From NCBI RefSeq assembly GCF_043641665.1, contig NC_092183.1, positions 8,596,501 through 8,660,500 of the forward strand: a stretch of DNA of 64,000 nucleotides, read 5' to 3'. Positions 1-11,327 of this stretch are shown here, one piece after another. A program made the position numbers and the translations under genes. How positions within the stretch are numbered: the stretch's first letter is position 1; every line of letters begins with the position of its first letter. Under the pieces are notes generated by a model, which did no database searches, was not told where the DNA came from, and saw only the letters and a list, made by a program, of their open reading frames with translations. Source of the stretch: Enoplosus armatus. Lineage: Eukaryota; Chordata; Actinopteri; Centrarchiformes; Enoplosidae.

Positions 1-4
1 CTAC

Positions 5-2305
5 CTTCACAGGGCTGTCCTTGAAGAGCTCCTGGACGTACTCGGCCACGCGAGGAGCAGCCATACGTTCAGGGTCTGAGCCACCGATGTCACGACATGC
101 CAGTCTGAGGAGGGGAAACGGGACGAGTGATGGTGAAGCAGTGAACAACACAACGTGAGAAAATCTTAGCGGGGAATGAGGTGAAGAATTTGACCCACCT
201 CCCGCTCTCCAGAGCATCGGCCAGCTCCACCATTCTCTTTCCCTCCGCCTCCTGTGCTGCCCACAGACCCAGAACACACACCTTGTAGTTGGTGGGTTTC
301 ACGTTCCCCTCCCTGACTTCCAGGGGCTTTTGAGGAAAAGAGATTATAACAAGGTAGTGTATTTATTTAAACTGGTCCATGCCCACAGAGTTCACGCCAC
401 AGAACACATTATATAATGTTTTTTGCAGTCTATTAGCTAAGTAGCACTTCACGATTAAAAAACTAAACTTTAGTTAGTGGAGTTCCCCTTTAAAACTGTC
501 CACGGATCATCCGAGACACATTAAGTGTGAACTTTATGAATTATTTATCTTCACAAAAGTGTCTTTTCTCACCATGTAGAGAGCATGAAGGGCCCCGAGT
601 GCAGCCACTACAGTGCTGTTCTTATAGTCCTTGTGTGGTGGGCAGACCAGCAGGGGGCGCTGCATGCCTGCTTTCAAGGCCCTGAGAGGACACACAGATG
701 AGCAAGATAGCAAAGAAACCTGGGGGTAAACCAGCAACATGAGATACTAAACGGGGTTAAAAGCTCCCATCAACTGACCGTTTGATGCCATTGACGGCTG
801 CGTCGCTGAAGCGCCTGATGTCATCGTAGTCGCGGTTTACCGGGCCGGTGGAGGCAAACACCAGGCGGTTACCAGGGAGACCAGGGACCTTCAGGACCAC
901 CACCTCCTCGCTGAGACTGCTGTCCACCTAGAGAGAGGGCAGATAATGAAAGTAACGCGACATGTTACAACACCTGGACAAAAGAAACACTTCACAGTCC
1001 ACCTTTGTTTACAGTTTTAGTAGAACACTGTCAGATCCTTTAACGCAGTGTTCCCCAACCTCTTTGCCTTATGACCCCTTTAAATGCAGCAGCATCTACT
1101 TGTTTGGACTTGAATCTTTGAAGACTGAGTCACATCTGATTAACTGATAGATTGATTTTAAGAATCAATACTGTATGACTGAACTTAAAATCAGAATTCA
1201 TCTGAAAATCAATTGTTTTTCCAGTCCTACATGAGAACATATTGTCTTATTCTTGATATCCCCATTCGCTGCAGTAATCTGTGTTTAGTGTGTGTCAATT
1301 TAGTCAATGTGTGAAAGAGACAAAAGAGAGATCAGGTGTTTTTATGGTTTGTGAGGTTGGTTGGCTGCAGGTGGTAGAGGAACAGAGACTTACAGAGCTG
1401 TAGTCCTGCAGTGGAGCTTTCAGACACTCAAGCTCGGAGGGCAGGGTGTCATGGCTCTGGGTCACCAACACGACGCCATCAAAACTAAGAAAACAAAAGA
1501 CAAAACTATCATTTCACTGTCTGCTAAGATGCACAAAATAACCCATCAACATCCTGGCAGCTTAAGAGGAAGCGCAGCATTTCTCCGAATACTCACTTCT
1601 GGTTCTTGAGGTCGGTGGTCCATTCAACAGGCTGGACGCTGGACAGAGAAACACACAAAGAAAACAGAGTTATTTCCTGTTGTATAAGCAATGTCAGCAT
1701 TTTTTAGATATCTCAGACAGAGTGAAGCAATTAGACTCTTATAATGCAGGTGAATGATAACAGAGTGGGTCAAAGTGTGGAAACCTGCAAGACCTTTGAG
1801 ATCTGCTTTAACATCAACTGTTAAAAGAGTGCGACAGACAGACTGATTTTTACCAGTTTCTTTTTCATTCTTCAGACATTTCTGGCAACAAGCGACACTT
1901 GCAGAGGATACAGAGAAGTGTAGTCAGACTGAAAGTGATATGTAAGCATAATTGCCTGAGGGCCCTTTTAGTGGAAACTGAACCCTGAAGAGATCAAACC
2001 TCTATTGCAACATGAGAGGATCAGATTTATCCACTTTGAGTTGTGAATGAATAAACAAATAAGGCATTTGGCCAACTATCACAGATCGATTACATGAATA
2101 CATTAACCCAGTTGAGCAAAGCACGATATCATATAGCTGGGGTGGATGGGTAGGGGGGGGTTCCTATCAATCAAAACCCTCTCTGAGTGTCCTCGGCTCT
2201 GATTTTTATCATGCACAAAGAGCACGTGGCGGAGAGCGGCGCGTTATGAAACCGTTGAACCAGAAATCAGGAGGCCAAACACCGTTAATCTCACCTGGTG
2301 CACAT
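5..2305 (-). CDS. M17 leucyl aminopeptidase-like protein (putative aminopeptidase W07G4.4 family), 5' part, cut by window edge
   Basis: Seven coding exons, read on the minus strand: 2305-2295, 1638-1597, 1484-1394, 927-779, 681-573, 326-199 and 104-5. All have AG/GT borders and join in phase to give 210 codons; the next intron begins at base 4. The start ATG (2305-2303) lies in an 11-nt coding exon reading MCTS. The protein continues with QPVEWTTDLKNQ and FDGVVLVTQSHDTLPSE, then PTNYKVCVLGLWAAQEAEG, and ends with the segment LACRDIGGSDPERMAAPRVA. This fits the N-terminal regulatory domain of peptidase M17 and its linker to the catalytic domain. The family are cytosolic, metal-dependent, usually hexameric enzymes that remove N-terminal residues. 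The zinc ligands and catalytic Lys/Arg lie beyond the window, so activity cannot be judged here. The subfamily name rests on remembered similarity; membership of M17 is firmer. It is transcribed divergently from fahd2a. Confidence 0.8.
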
Positions 2306-2693
2306 CGTGGTCCTCCTTCTCCGGTGCCTTCAGGGTGAAAGAGACAGCTGATAGCCGGTGATAACGGATCCTTCCCTTCAAGCTTCTCCGATTGATCACA
2401 TGATCCGTGAACCTGTACCCGTGATGCCTTCGCGGGCCTCTCATAGCGCGTAATTACGATCATCCGAGTCGTAAAATGCTGCTTTTATCTGATTTAAGAG
2501 CTGTGGGTGTTATAATAATGTCAACTGAAATATTAAGTAGTTACTTTATAGCAGTTAAAGTGTGTACTAGGAGTCTGGTTATCTATAAAAGTGAAGTTGT
2601 TAATCACATTTACGGTAGCTAGCATAGTTGTGTCGTGTAAGCTAAAGTGGCTAAGTTCCCACTGCACGTTAACGCCCATTTAAGAATACGGTA

Positions 2694-2705
2694 GGGAATT
2701 GTAGT
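2694..2705 (-). promoter_or_regulatory. THAP11/ZNF143 (SBS2-type) motif
   Basis: The minus strand reads ACTACAATTCCC, the established core recognised by the ZNF143/THAP11/HCFC1 complex at vertebrate promoters. It sits inside the divergent intergenic region. Confidence 0.6.
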
Positions 2706-2875
2706 CCAGAAATTATTCAACAAACGCGAGAAGCAGCATTAAGATGATTATATGAACAATGCAACAATTTGCTTGACATGATATAATTACAATCATGGGT
2801 AGACTCTGTCGTTAGCTTCGGCTGAGCAATGTATCTCGCTTTCGCCAGGACTGACCTCATGGACTACAAACACTA

Positions 2876-2884
2876 ACCGGAAGT
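2876..2884 (+). promoter_or_regulatory. ETS/GABPA-type site near the fahd2a transcription start
   Basis: The plus strand reads ACCGGAAGT, a full ETS consensus, 36 bases upstream of the end of the inferred noncoding leader exon. ETS sites of this form commonly sit at or within tens of bases of housekeeping start sites. Confidence 0.55.
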
Positions 2885-3909
2885 AGTTAAAGGGAGTGTT
2901 TGCTGTGGAGAACAGGAGAGGTGAGTATTAACTAGAGACGGTCCAAAGGGCAAGAATGAAGCAGTAGCTGTCCTAGTTATTCAGTAGCAGGTTATAATGT
3001 CACTTTTATCTCAGATAAAGGCCAAACTGCAAAGCTACAGATCGAGCTGCAGGTAGGCAGAAGTTACCCGTTGCTGCAGCTGTCTTCATACTTTTCTTAT
3101 CCTGGTTATGATTCACAGCTCTATTATCAAGCGATAGCAGGCAATCCTGATTGCACGTTGTGGCAGACATGGCATAACGTGTACTTGCCACATTTTGGCA
3201 ACTGCTACTCTGGATAAACTAGTGTGGGTGCAGTTCACATGCTGCTCATTTCGTTCTCACTGTTCTTGTGATTTTATGAGTGTTGAGAGTTTAAGACTTT
3301 TCCTTCAGACAGTAAAAGTCAGAGAAGTTGACAGATTCTCTTGGTAAGCATGAGAAACTTAAGACATTTTATCAAACAAGCGATTTTTCTTTTATAGGAA
3401 CATACCATAATTTCACATTTTATTTGCATTAAGTGCAAGTTTTCATCTGCCCAGTGTGGTATATAAAGACCTGGAAAGATCCAGTAATTTCAAAGCAGGG
3501 CCAGTGCTAAAAAAAAAGCCAATAAACTCGACCAGTCGACAGAACTGTAATCACTGGCATTTTTTGATAATTTTTTCCATTATAAACTAATTTATAAAGG
3601 AAAAATGCCAAACCTTCTCTGGTTCCAGCATCTTAAATGTGAGGATTTGCTGCTTTGCTCTATTTTGTACAATTTTTAATGTTACATTTTGGGATTTGGG
3701 ACTTTTTGTTGGGCAATGTGAAGCCGTCGCCTCGGCCTTTAGGAATCTAATGGGTACTTTCCCCTATTGTATGACATCACACTAAGGATTGATTAGATTA
3801 AATGAAAAAATAAATGGAGGATTTGATTTGTTTGATTTCTGTTTTCTCTCAGCTCGTCTGTCACCTGTTTTCCTTCCTCTTCTCCTCCTTCACTTGTTTT
3901 TCTCGACAG

Positions 3910-6900
3910 ATGAGACTTCCTCTTCGCTCCTTTCGCATCTTCAGGAGTTTGTTCTCTCAAAGGCCAACAACAAACCCACAGAGGCGGCGAGGCTTGAGCG
4001 GTGCTGCGATGCGTCTGGTGCAGTTTCGTCGCCATGGTGACGGAGGAGGCATCAGGGTGGGAGTGGAGCAAGGCGAGGGGCTCGGCGTGGTGGATCTGAA
4101 GGCGTTTGACCCCTCCATGCCCTCGACAATGAGAGAGCTGCTGGAGCTGGGAGACAAGGGTTTAGAGAGTGCGCAGAGGTATCAGACACAAACACATTCT
4201 TACATTCAGTATTCAGTATTACTACTAAACATGTCGACTCTGTTTTGACTCTGCATTAGTTCCTAAATCGCTCTCTTCTTCTTCCTAAATAATCATCATC
4301 TTCCTTAATTATGCTGTATTTCCTCCAAAATGATTGCCTTCCTCCTACTCATCTTCTGAATAAATCATCTTCATGGTTACCATCATCCATCTTCTTAAAT
4401 CATCCCCTAAATCAGGGGTATTCAACTAAAATTCGAAGAGGTCCAGTTAGAGAAAATGTCCTCAAGCAAAGGTCCGGAACATCATAATGTCTAACTTGCG
4501 TTGTGATTTAGTGTGACATATATCGAAGTAGCCCAGTAGTTGTATCAACGTCTGCATGTAATCAACAACTGACTGTCAAATCAAATAAATAAAGTACAAT
4601 TCAAAAACATTTTGACAATATTTATTGTCACTTAACATTGAACTATACAGATATATAATACTGTAGATATGTATAATGCTCTTCTCTCATTAAGTAAAAG
4701 AAGGGCTGCATTTCAAAATAAAATAGCTTTTGAAAAATTGTGCATCTTAAAATAAAGTGCTTAATATTAGAAAAACAAAATAAAGTATAGCAGCAGCTTG
4801 AGTTTCCCTTTTTCTTTGTTAACTGTTTCACATCTTGACTCAACAGTCTCTCTCCTCTCTCGTCTGTCTGTATTCAGAGTCGCAATGTTTAGCGCCTGGC
4901 ATGCACAGATTTGATTGGCTGAGTAGTATCACGTGGGCTGGCGTAACTCGTATGCAATTGGTCTGTGAGTTTCCTGATCCGCTAAACCAGTGCCGTAAAG
5001 ACTAGAAAAGCTGCGCCGGTTAAAATAGAAGCGCCCCGTCAAAATGTAAAATCCCGTAATAATTTATTGATTATAGGTCAGGGTCCCATGCCCTAAATCA
5101 ACAACCTTCTCTAATGTTTCATCTTTCATCCTCATCTACTTTCTAAATTCTTTCCATCGTCTCGGTCATCTTGAATCGTCACCACCTCTCTAAATCAACA
5201 CCATATGCTTGTTTAATCGTCTTCATAAATCACACTCATCGTAAAACATCACCATCTTCCTCAATCAACTGAATTGTTCTTCTTAAATTATCACCTTGCT
5301 CCTTCCTCCTTTGTTAATTAACAACTTCCTATTCTTGATAAATCATCTTCCTCCTAAATCTTCCTGAATGGACTTGTTTAAATTTAAATCTCTTTGTTCC
5401 TACATTTTTATCTTCATCTTCAATCAACTTCGTCCCAGATCATCATGTGGCACCTCCTCCTCTTCCTCAGAGCCTTGTCGTCCGGTCAGTGTGTGGTGGA
5501 GCGATCGGACATCCAGCTGATGTCTCCCGTGTTGGCCCCGGAGAAGGTGGTGTGCGTGGGCATGAACTACCGGGACCACTGCCTGGAGCAGAACGCCCCG
5601 ATCCCCAAAGAACCGATCATCTTCAGCAAATTCCCCAGCGCCATCACCGGCCCGTACGATGACATCCTTCTGCCCTCAGAGAGCCAGGTGAGAGGAGCGT
5701 GCAAACTTTATTTAGATGTCCCTCTTCAAAAGGAGAGGGGACGAAGTGCTTTACAGGAAAAAAGAGGGAGAAAACAAATTGGTTTTAAGTCACTGATTTG
5801 GTGTCTTTGAGACATTGTTGGAGCACAATCACCTTTAGTTTTCAGCCTTGAACTCAAAACGGCCAGAAGTTTCCCCCCAGTGGTCAAAGAGCACAACAAC
5901 TCTTTTACTGTGGGTCAAATGTAGTGTCTTCTATGTGCAGAATAACATTTTAAAATCAATCCTATAAGTAACAGGGAGCCAGTGGAGAGAAACTAAAACC
6001 AGCGTTTTTGTTTAAAACCTTGCTGCAGTCGAGATAGAGAAGAGTTGCTGAGGCAGTTGCACGAGGTGAAACGTTATAAATCCAAATCTTAAGGTGGCAG
6101 TCTGCATCTAACCATGTTTGAACCAGAAAATTTAGTTTAGGATCAAAAGTAATCCCAAGATTTTTTTGCACTGGGTTTATCATTTTAATAAGTGGGTGAA
6201 TTGAATTAGAGTTATGGTGCATGACTGTGACCAAACAGATTATTCTTATTTGCCCAGATACTAATAAGTTGTTTCTAGAGACTTAAACTAGAGCGCTATT
6301 TCATTTTTTTTGTCTTGAAATAAGAGTCAAGACAAATTTATTGAAGGAAATTGCTGACATAACTTAATTTACACAAAATCCAATCACTTCCACACCTCTT
6401 GAAGTTTTGTGTCAGTAGCACATTATAGAAAGAGATGAGCGCAAAAAGACACTATCAATATGTGTTAGTGACAAATCCTGCACTCTGTTAGAGGTCCACA
6501 CTACATACTAACCGTTTACAGTATGTACGGTGCAGGATGTCAATTAAACACATTTTTTTGTTTGTTTTCCAAGAATTTTTTGGAGCCATCTCACAAACAA
6601 TTGGAATATATTTAAATGTTTTGCAGATGTAAGCAGTGCCTCCATTTACTTTGAGCATTGTGGGACAATAATGTGCATCAATAGCAACATTTTTTGAAAT
6701 GCATACGAACTGTTTTGAGTATATTTAACTACCCTACACACTAAAAACCTGCTTAGAATTAGTATGCAGTTTGTTGCGGTGCTTCTTCATGCTATATTTG
6801 CTTCATCTCGGTCTTTCGTCTGACTGAAGGAGGTGGACTGGGAGGTGGAGCTGGCCTTTGTGATTGGACGAAGAGGAAAACACATCAAGGTGAGCATCAC

Positions 6901-8903
6901 AACATCACCTCTGATGTCCAGGACACTCTGATGCTCCGGTGAAGCATCTATTCCGACTCCATTTCCTCTTGTTGTTCAGGAGGAGGACGCTCTCTCCTAC
7001 GTGGCCGGGTTCACTGTGGCCAATGACGTCAGCGCACGTGACTGGCAGATGAAGCGCAACGGGAAGCAGTGGCTGCTGGGAAAAACGTTTGACAGCTTCT
7101 GTCCTCTCGGCCCTGCATTAGTGACCACCGACGCTGTGAAAGGTGAGATGGGACAAGAAACCACCGCAGGGAGAGCCAGACAGAATAATAATATCATTCT
7201 GGTTTCTGTAGCTGATTGGAGCTTTATAATAATGCTGAATATCAGTCATAATGGACATAATCTGCCAATTTGAAAGAAGAGATACTTCAGTGACTTCATG
7301 TTTGACAGGAAATCAACGGAACAAGTATCATTATAATGTATTTGTCCTATGTAGCCTGATGAGAAGACAAACAAATCTGTTAATCCCAGCACTGTTAAAT
7401 TTGGAAAAATTATTCAAAACCATTAATATAAAAGAGAAAGTTAATAAAATAATAATAGCTACTTTCAGATTACTATTGAATATTTACTGCAGTGTTTCTA
7501 CAGTGTTCACTGTGTTTAAATCTAAGACTTTTTAAGAGGTTTTTAAGACCACAAAGAATCTGCAGGTCTGATGGTGCCGACTGAAACTCATCAGTCTCAC
7601 TTGTTGTTTATGCATGTAAAAACATCTGTAAATGAAACTGAAGTCTTTTTAATACCTTCTAAGGCCTTTTTTTGATGGAAGTGAATTTGATGCTTTTTAA
7701 GACCGGGTACCCTATATCTACCATTATTCAATATTATTGAGTGAGCTTTAGTCTAGTTCTAAAGTTTGAGTCACAAACAGGAATATCAACGGTGCTGCTT
7801 TTTGTATCAGATCCTCACAACCTGAGCGTCCGCTGCCTGGTCAACGGAGACACAGTCCAGAGCAGCAACACTGATCAGATGATCTTCAAGACGGAGGCGC
7901 TGGTCGCCTGGGTCTCAAAGTAAGTCCACGATTTCTGCTCATGACGATGGTGTCTTTGCTTCAGGGAGACGTGGGGTGTTTCAACCTCACAAAAGGTTTT
8001 TATAATATATACAGAACTTTTACATGTTTCTGCTTCAAAGCGTCCATTTAAAGAAATTATGCAAATCAACTCGTGTCAGAAATGAATCCATAAAAGGAGC
8101 ACTGTGCGAGCAAATGGCCTCCCTTCATCATGGTCTCGAAGCTTAAATTACATGCTTCAACTAAGACTTATCCACCACGGCTGAAACCCTTTTGCCCTGA
8201 AGCACCCTGAACTGGAGCGTTCTCTGATCTGATTTGAGATTCTTGGACGGAAAAGCCTCCCTCCCTCGCCCGACTTACTGCAGACAATGACTGCGTCGTT
8301 CCAATAATGGCAGCCCACGGCAACTTTCACAGTATCTGTATATACACTGGGATGATCTGGGGAAGTTTTGCATGCCCCTGCCTAATCTAAATGAGTCTAA
8401 AAATTATACTGCATGGCCATGAGAAAAAAATCTTAATTTTCCACAGTCAATAGCAAGTCTTTGTAGTTTTGATGCTGACAGCACATGCTTTTTCCTGCTC
8501 CTGACTCTGGGCCTCCACTGTTTTCTTTCAGGTTTGTGACATTGACTCCAGGAGATGTGTTCCTGACAGGCACTCCTCCAGGTGTGGGTGTGTTCAGAAA
8601 GCCCCCCGTCTTTCTCAAGGTGAGTTGTGTGTGAGACTGACGAAGATTGTCTGCACAACTTCTTCACATCAACTGCAGCTTTACTTTCACTTTATCCAAA
8701 ATAACTAAAAATAACGTAATGTAATGATAACGTATTCTTTGGGACTCTGTAAAATCTGCAACACAGTATTTTAATAGATAGTGAGGACGTGGTTCCATTT
8801 AAAAGGAGTAAAGATGTACTTTAACTGTTTCTTATTTCAGAAAGGAGACATGGTGGAGTGCCAGATTGACCAGCTAGGCTCTATAATCAACAAAGTGGTC
8901 TAA
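3910..8903 (+). CDS. fahd2a: Fumarylacetoacetate hydrolase domain-containing protein 2 (FAHD2A-type), complete
   Basis: Seven coding exons: 3910-4178, 5471-5687, 6830-6889, 6980-7142, 7811-7919, 8532-8619 and 8841-8903. All joints keep phase, giving 322 codons; human FAHD2A has 314. The ATG at 3910 immediately follows an acceptor (ctcgacag), so the leader is a separate noncoding exon ending at 2920. Residues 1-33 are rich in Arg and Ser with no acidic residue, suggesting a mitochondrial presequence. A second ATG at 4009 begins MRLVQF, matching the conserved internal start of the family. Family residues are present: His126 in [12 protein letters not shown], metal ligands Glu167 and Glu169 in [13 protein letters not shown], and Asp198 in [11 protein letters not shown]. 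The C-terminus is [12 protein letters not shown]-fold proteins of this group are Mg-dependent hydrolases, decarboxylases or tautomerases of 2-oxo acid-like substrates; the physiological substrate of FAHD2 is not settled by sequence. Intron 1 carries a hAT insertion. The gene is convergent with gpat2. Confidence 0.95.
4230..5470. repeat. Degenerate TAAATCATC/TTCCTCC-type low-complexity repeat filling fahd2a intron 1
   Basis: Both flanks of the hAT insertion (about 4250-4412 and 5091-5440) consist of imperfect tandem copies of a unit like CTAAATCATCATCTTCCT. The array appears to be one repeat split by the insertion. Unit spacing is irregular, so this is an old, diverged array. Confidence 0.6.
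4413..5090. mobile_element. hAT-type non-autonomous DNA transposon inserted in fahd2a intron 1
   Basis: A 678-bp element beginning CAGGGGTATTCAAC and ending GGTCCCATG is flanked on both sides by the 8-bp duplication CCCTAAAT (4405-4412 and 5091-5098), the target size of hAT transposition. Its ends are short imperfect inverted repeats (CAGGGG and CATGGG). The left end, with GGTCCAG shortly inside, is typical of abundant fish hAT repeats. No transposase reading frame remains. Confidence 0.75.
7488..7715. repeat. Interspersed repeat with TTTTTAAGAC motifs in fahd2a intron 4
   Basis: Repeated phrases such as aagactttttaag, ggtttttaagacc and ctttttaagaccgggtaccc resemble a repeat often seen in fish introns, probably a DNA-transposon derivative. 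No coding content. The boundaries are approximate. Confidence 0.45.
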
Positions 8904-8950
8904 ACCCTGAGACGACCTGGTGAAACCACATCAAGGAATCTCAGCTGTTA

Positions 8951-8956
8951 AATAAA
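8951..8956 (+). promoter_or_regulatory. First candidate poly(A) signal of fahd2a
   Basis: AATAAA lies 48 bases after the stop codon, in TTAAATAAACTGC. It would give a very short 3' UTR. Confidence 0.5.
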
Positions 8957-9276
8957 CTGCACTTCTGATCGACTGCTTCACACAATGAACTTCCCTAAAA
9001 GTTAGTTCCCCAAATAGTGTGAAAATCAGCTGGACATGTGTAAAAACTGTGTGATTCATGATGAATGTTTTATTCATGATACTACTGTAATTGAGAGGAA
9101 GGAAAACATGGTATTTTTACTACATGAAACTGTGTAATTACGTGACTCAACATGGTGCTTTTGCAGCTCGACCTCAGTTATTGAGTCATTGTCATCAGTA
9201 GCTGTAAAAATACCCTCTTATCAGCAGCCACCCACTCATGTTACAGAGCTGTGAACCTTCTTTTAATATGTAGAGA

Positions 9277-9282
9277 AATAAA
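9277..9282 (+). promoter_or_regulatory. Second candidate poly(A) signal of fahd2a
   Basis: AATAAA in GAGAAATAAAAAG, about 370 bases after the stop, would give a longer 3' UTR. The sequence cannot tell which signal is used. Confidence 0.4.
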
Positions 9283-9717
9283 AAGTATTTCTAATTATGT
9301 TTAACATTCAGGATTATCAAGTGTATATAAACTTTTTCTAATAAGTTGGAGAATTCAAACAGCCACTTTCTTTTAAAGAGTAAGCAGATTTCCAGTAAAA
9401 TAAAGAATTTAATTGAATTAAAAATATGCCTTCTTCAACATTTGTCCTTTACATAGCCTGGGAGAAAATTCTTTATAATTACTTCAATCTGGGCTTTGAT
9501 TCGTGTGTTTGGTTGCTTCATTTTCTTTTTGCTGAAATCACTGAAGGTGAAATTCCTCTGACAGAAGCAGCTTTAGAGAAATCTACAGACTAAATGGACC
9601 CATTTACATTTTGCAGTAGATGATGAGGATGAGGTGACTTGTTGTGCCTGGTAATTATGTTTGACCATTGAGTCACTTGATGTGTGAAATGATTAGATTC
9701 TAAATTTGGCTTTAAAT

Positions 9718-9900
9718 CACATTCATTTGGCTGATTATTTTGTTCAAAGCAGCTTACATTTTCCCCAAACACACCTAGCTGTACATGGGGAGTAAATTGG
9801 ACACTTAAACAGACATACAAACAGGAGGAGCCGGAGATCAAACTGCCAACAACACCTACAATTAATAACCCGCTCAACCACCTCGTAGCTTCAGCCGCCC
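9718..9900. repeat. Degenerate SINE-like fish repeat
   Basis: The phrases tcatttggctgattattttg and caaagcagcttacatttt, followed about 100 bases on by a garbled gagatcaaactgcc and a closing pyrimidine-rich ccacc, resemble a very common fish SINE-type repeat (forms of ATTTGGCTGACGCTTTTATC and AAAGCGACTTACA). Assignment is from memory and the copy is diverged. Confidence 0.4.
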
Positions 9901-9929
9901 GCAAACATTCACATGATGGGACATTAATA

Positions 9930-10206
9930 ATAATAAATACTCCTTTATGAAGGTTATAATGTTCAGTTTCTTTTAAACTGTTGATTCAACTGTATGATCA
10001 GGATGTAGTTTGTGGTGCTGTTGAATTGTATTGTATCATTATGATGAGAGATGTTTCTATTATTTATTCTACTCTCATTGATATAAACGTGGTGGACAAA
10101 ATATCAGAAACTGCATTTACATCCACCAAACAGTTGGATCAAAACAAAATGAACATCATCAGCTTCACGAAGGAGGATTTATTGCAGGACGGCATTAGTT
10201 TTAAGT
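9930..10206. mobile_element. Diverged copy of the GTTGCC/TTATAACCT palindromic MITE family
   Basis: The stretch starting tttatgaaggttataatgtt, passing through a tttaaactgtt...ggatgtagtttgtggt core and ending ggatttattgcaggac, matches the reverse complement of the core and right arm of the complete copy at 35248-35527. The outermost ends are lost. Confidence 0.5.
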
Positions 10207-10907
10207 TTTAGCGACGTGTGATATTAAGCTGTGTCCAAATATTATACAACATAGTTCTTGTGTGCAGTATGTAGTATAGGCAAATATAGTGTACTGTTTT
10301 TACATTTGGAATTAGAGAAATCAATATACTTAACTGTTGTATACTGACGGGACATTGCATAATGCTTGCGCTGGATGTTTATCATGCTTCTGGAACTGTT
10401 TCACCTTCAGCCACAATTCGTTTTTTCCAGCTGTGAGCAGCAATGCATTGTTGACCCAGGCATGTGTGATAAGTACTGATGCTTTAACAGTACACTCGAT
10501 TCAACACTGGGTGGCAGTAGAGCTTCACGGTCAATGTGAGCCGATCAACTGCAGCTTTGGTATGTGGTTGAGTTAAGAGGACAAAAAGTCTGTCGCGTTG
10601 ACTCTTGACTGTTCAAACAGACGGTTGTAAACTCCAAAAATATTCATTCTTGCCAGAAAAATCTCTACAGTCCGGTCAAAGCGATGCATCGATTCATTTC
10701 TGCATCTCGGTGTCGAGAGGTCGAACAGAGAGACTCTCCTGAGGTCTGAGTCAGCAGAGAAACATCTACACTCAGGAGGAGAGCAAGTTAGATTGATGAC
10801 TTGTTGGGAAGATGTTATATCCATAAAAATTTGTATAATATACTGCTGTAAACAATTTGTCTGTGTACAAGGGACCTATTCAATTGTTGAGTTAATAAGC
10901 AAATGTG

Positions 10908-10913
10908 TTTATT
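10908..10913 (-). promoter_or_regulatory. Candidate poly(A) signal of gpat2
   Basis: The minus strand reads AATAAA about 415 bases beyond the gpat2 stop codon. It is the nearest canonical signal I saw downstream. Its use is inferred. Confidence 0.35.
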
Positions 10914-11327
10914 GTCAGTATGAACATTGATTAACTTTAACCGATCAACTTGTGAAAAACTAGAAAAAAGCAAAACTAAGCTTAATGTTCACGTTACAAA
11001 AAAAAAAAGTGGCCTTCATTACAACATGAACATGGTCGAAACACAAGCTGCACCAAGTGTAGTCCTCACGACTGATTACAGGGACTTCATAATCCTCGTC
11101 TCCTGTGGCTTTATGCTAATGCTATTACTAAAGATAAACTTAAAATCAATGTCTCATCACTGAAAAATCAAAATGCAATTAACCTAAAGGCAAGAGGCTC
11201 AGCATGCGTCTTTTGTTTTTTAACACCGAACACGAGCTTCTCTGACATGAACAGAGGATGAGGTCAGACTCTGCAACAAAAACAAAGCCGTGTCAAGGCC
11301 TCGAGTCAGACTTCTCAGTTAAACACA

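Larger units (their letters stand above)
2306..2920. promoter_or_regulatory. Shared divergent promoter region between the M17 gene and fahd2a, with the fahd2a noncoding first exon at its right end
   Basis: Only about 600 bp separate the M17 start codon from a strong splice donor (GAGAG followed by gtgagtatt, donor GT at 2921). That donor marks the end of a noncoding fahd2a leader exon, because the fahd2a ATG at 3910 follows an acceptor directly. Two motifs typical of TATA-less housekeeping promoters lie here: a THAP11/ZNF143-type site at 2694-2705 and an ETS site at 2876-2884. The transcription start sites are inferred. Confidence 0.6.
8904..11327. other. Convergent intergenic region between fahd2a and gpat2
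   Basis: It holds the 3' UTRs of both genes and two repeat remnants (about 9718-9900 and 9930-10206). No further coding exon was recognised. Confidence 0.6.
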
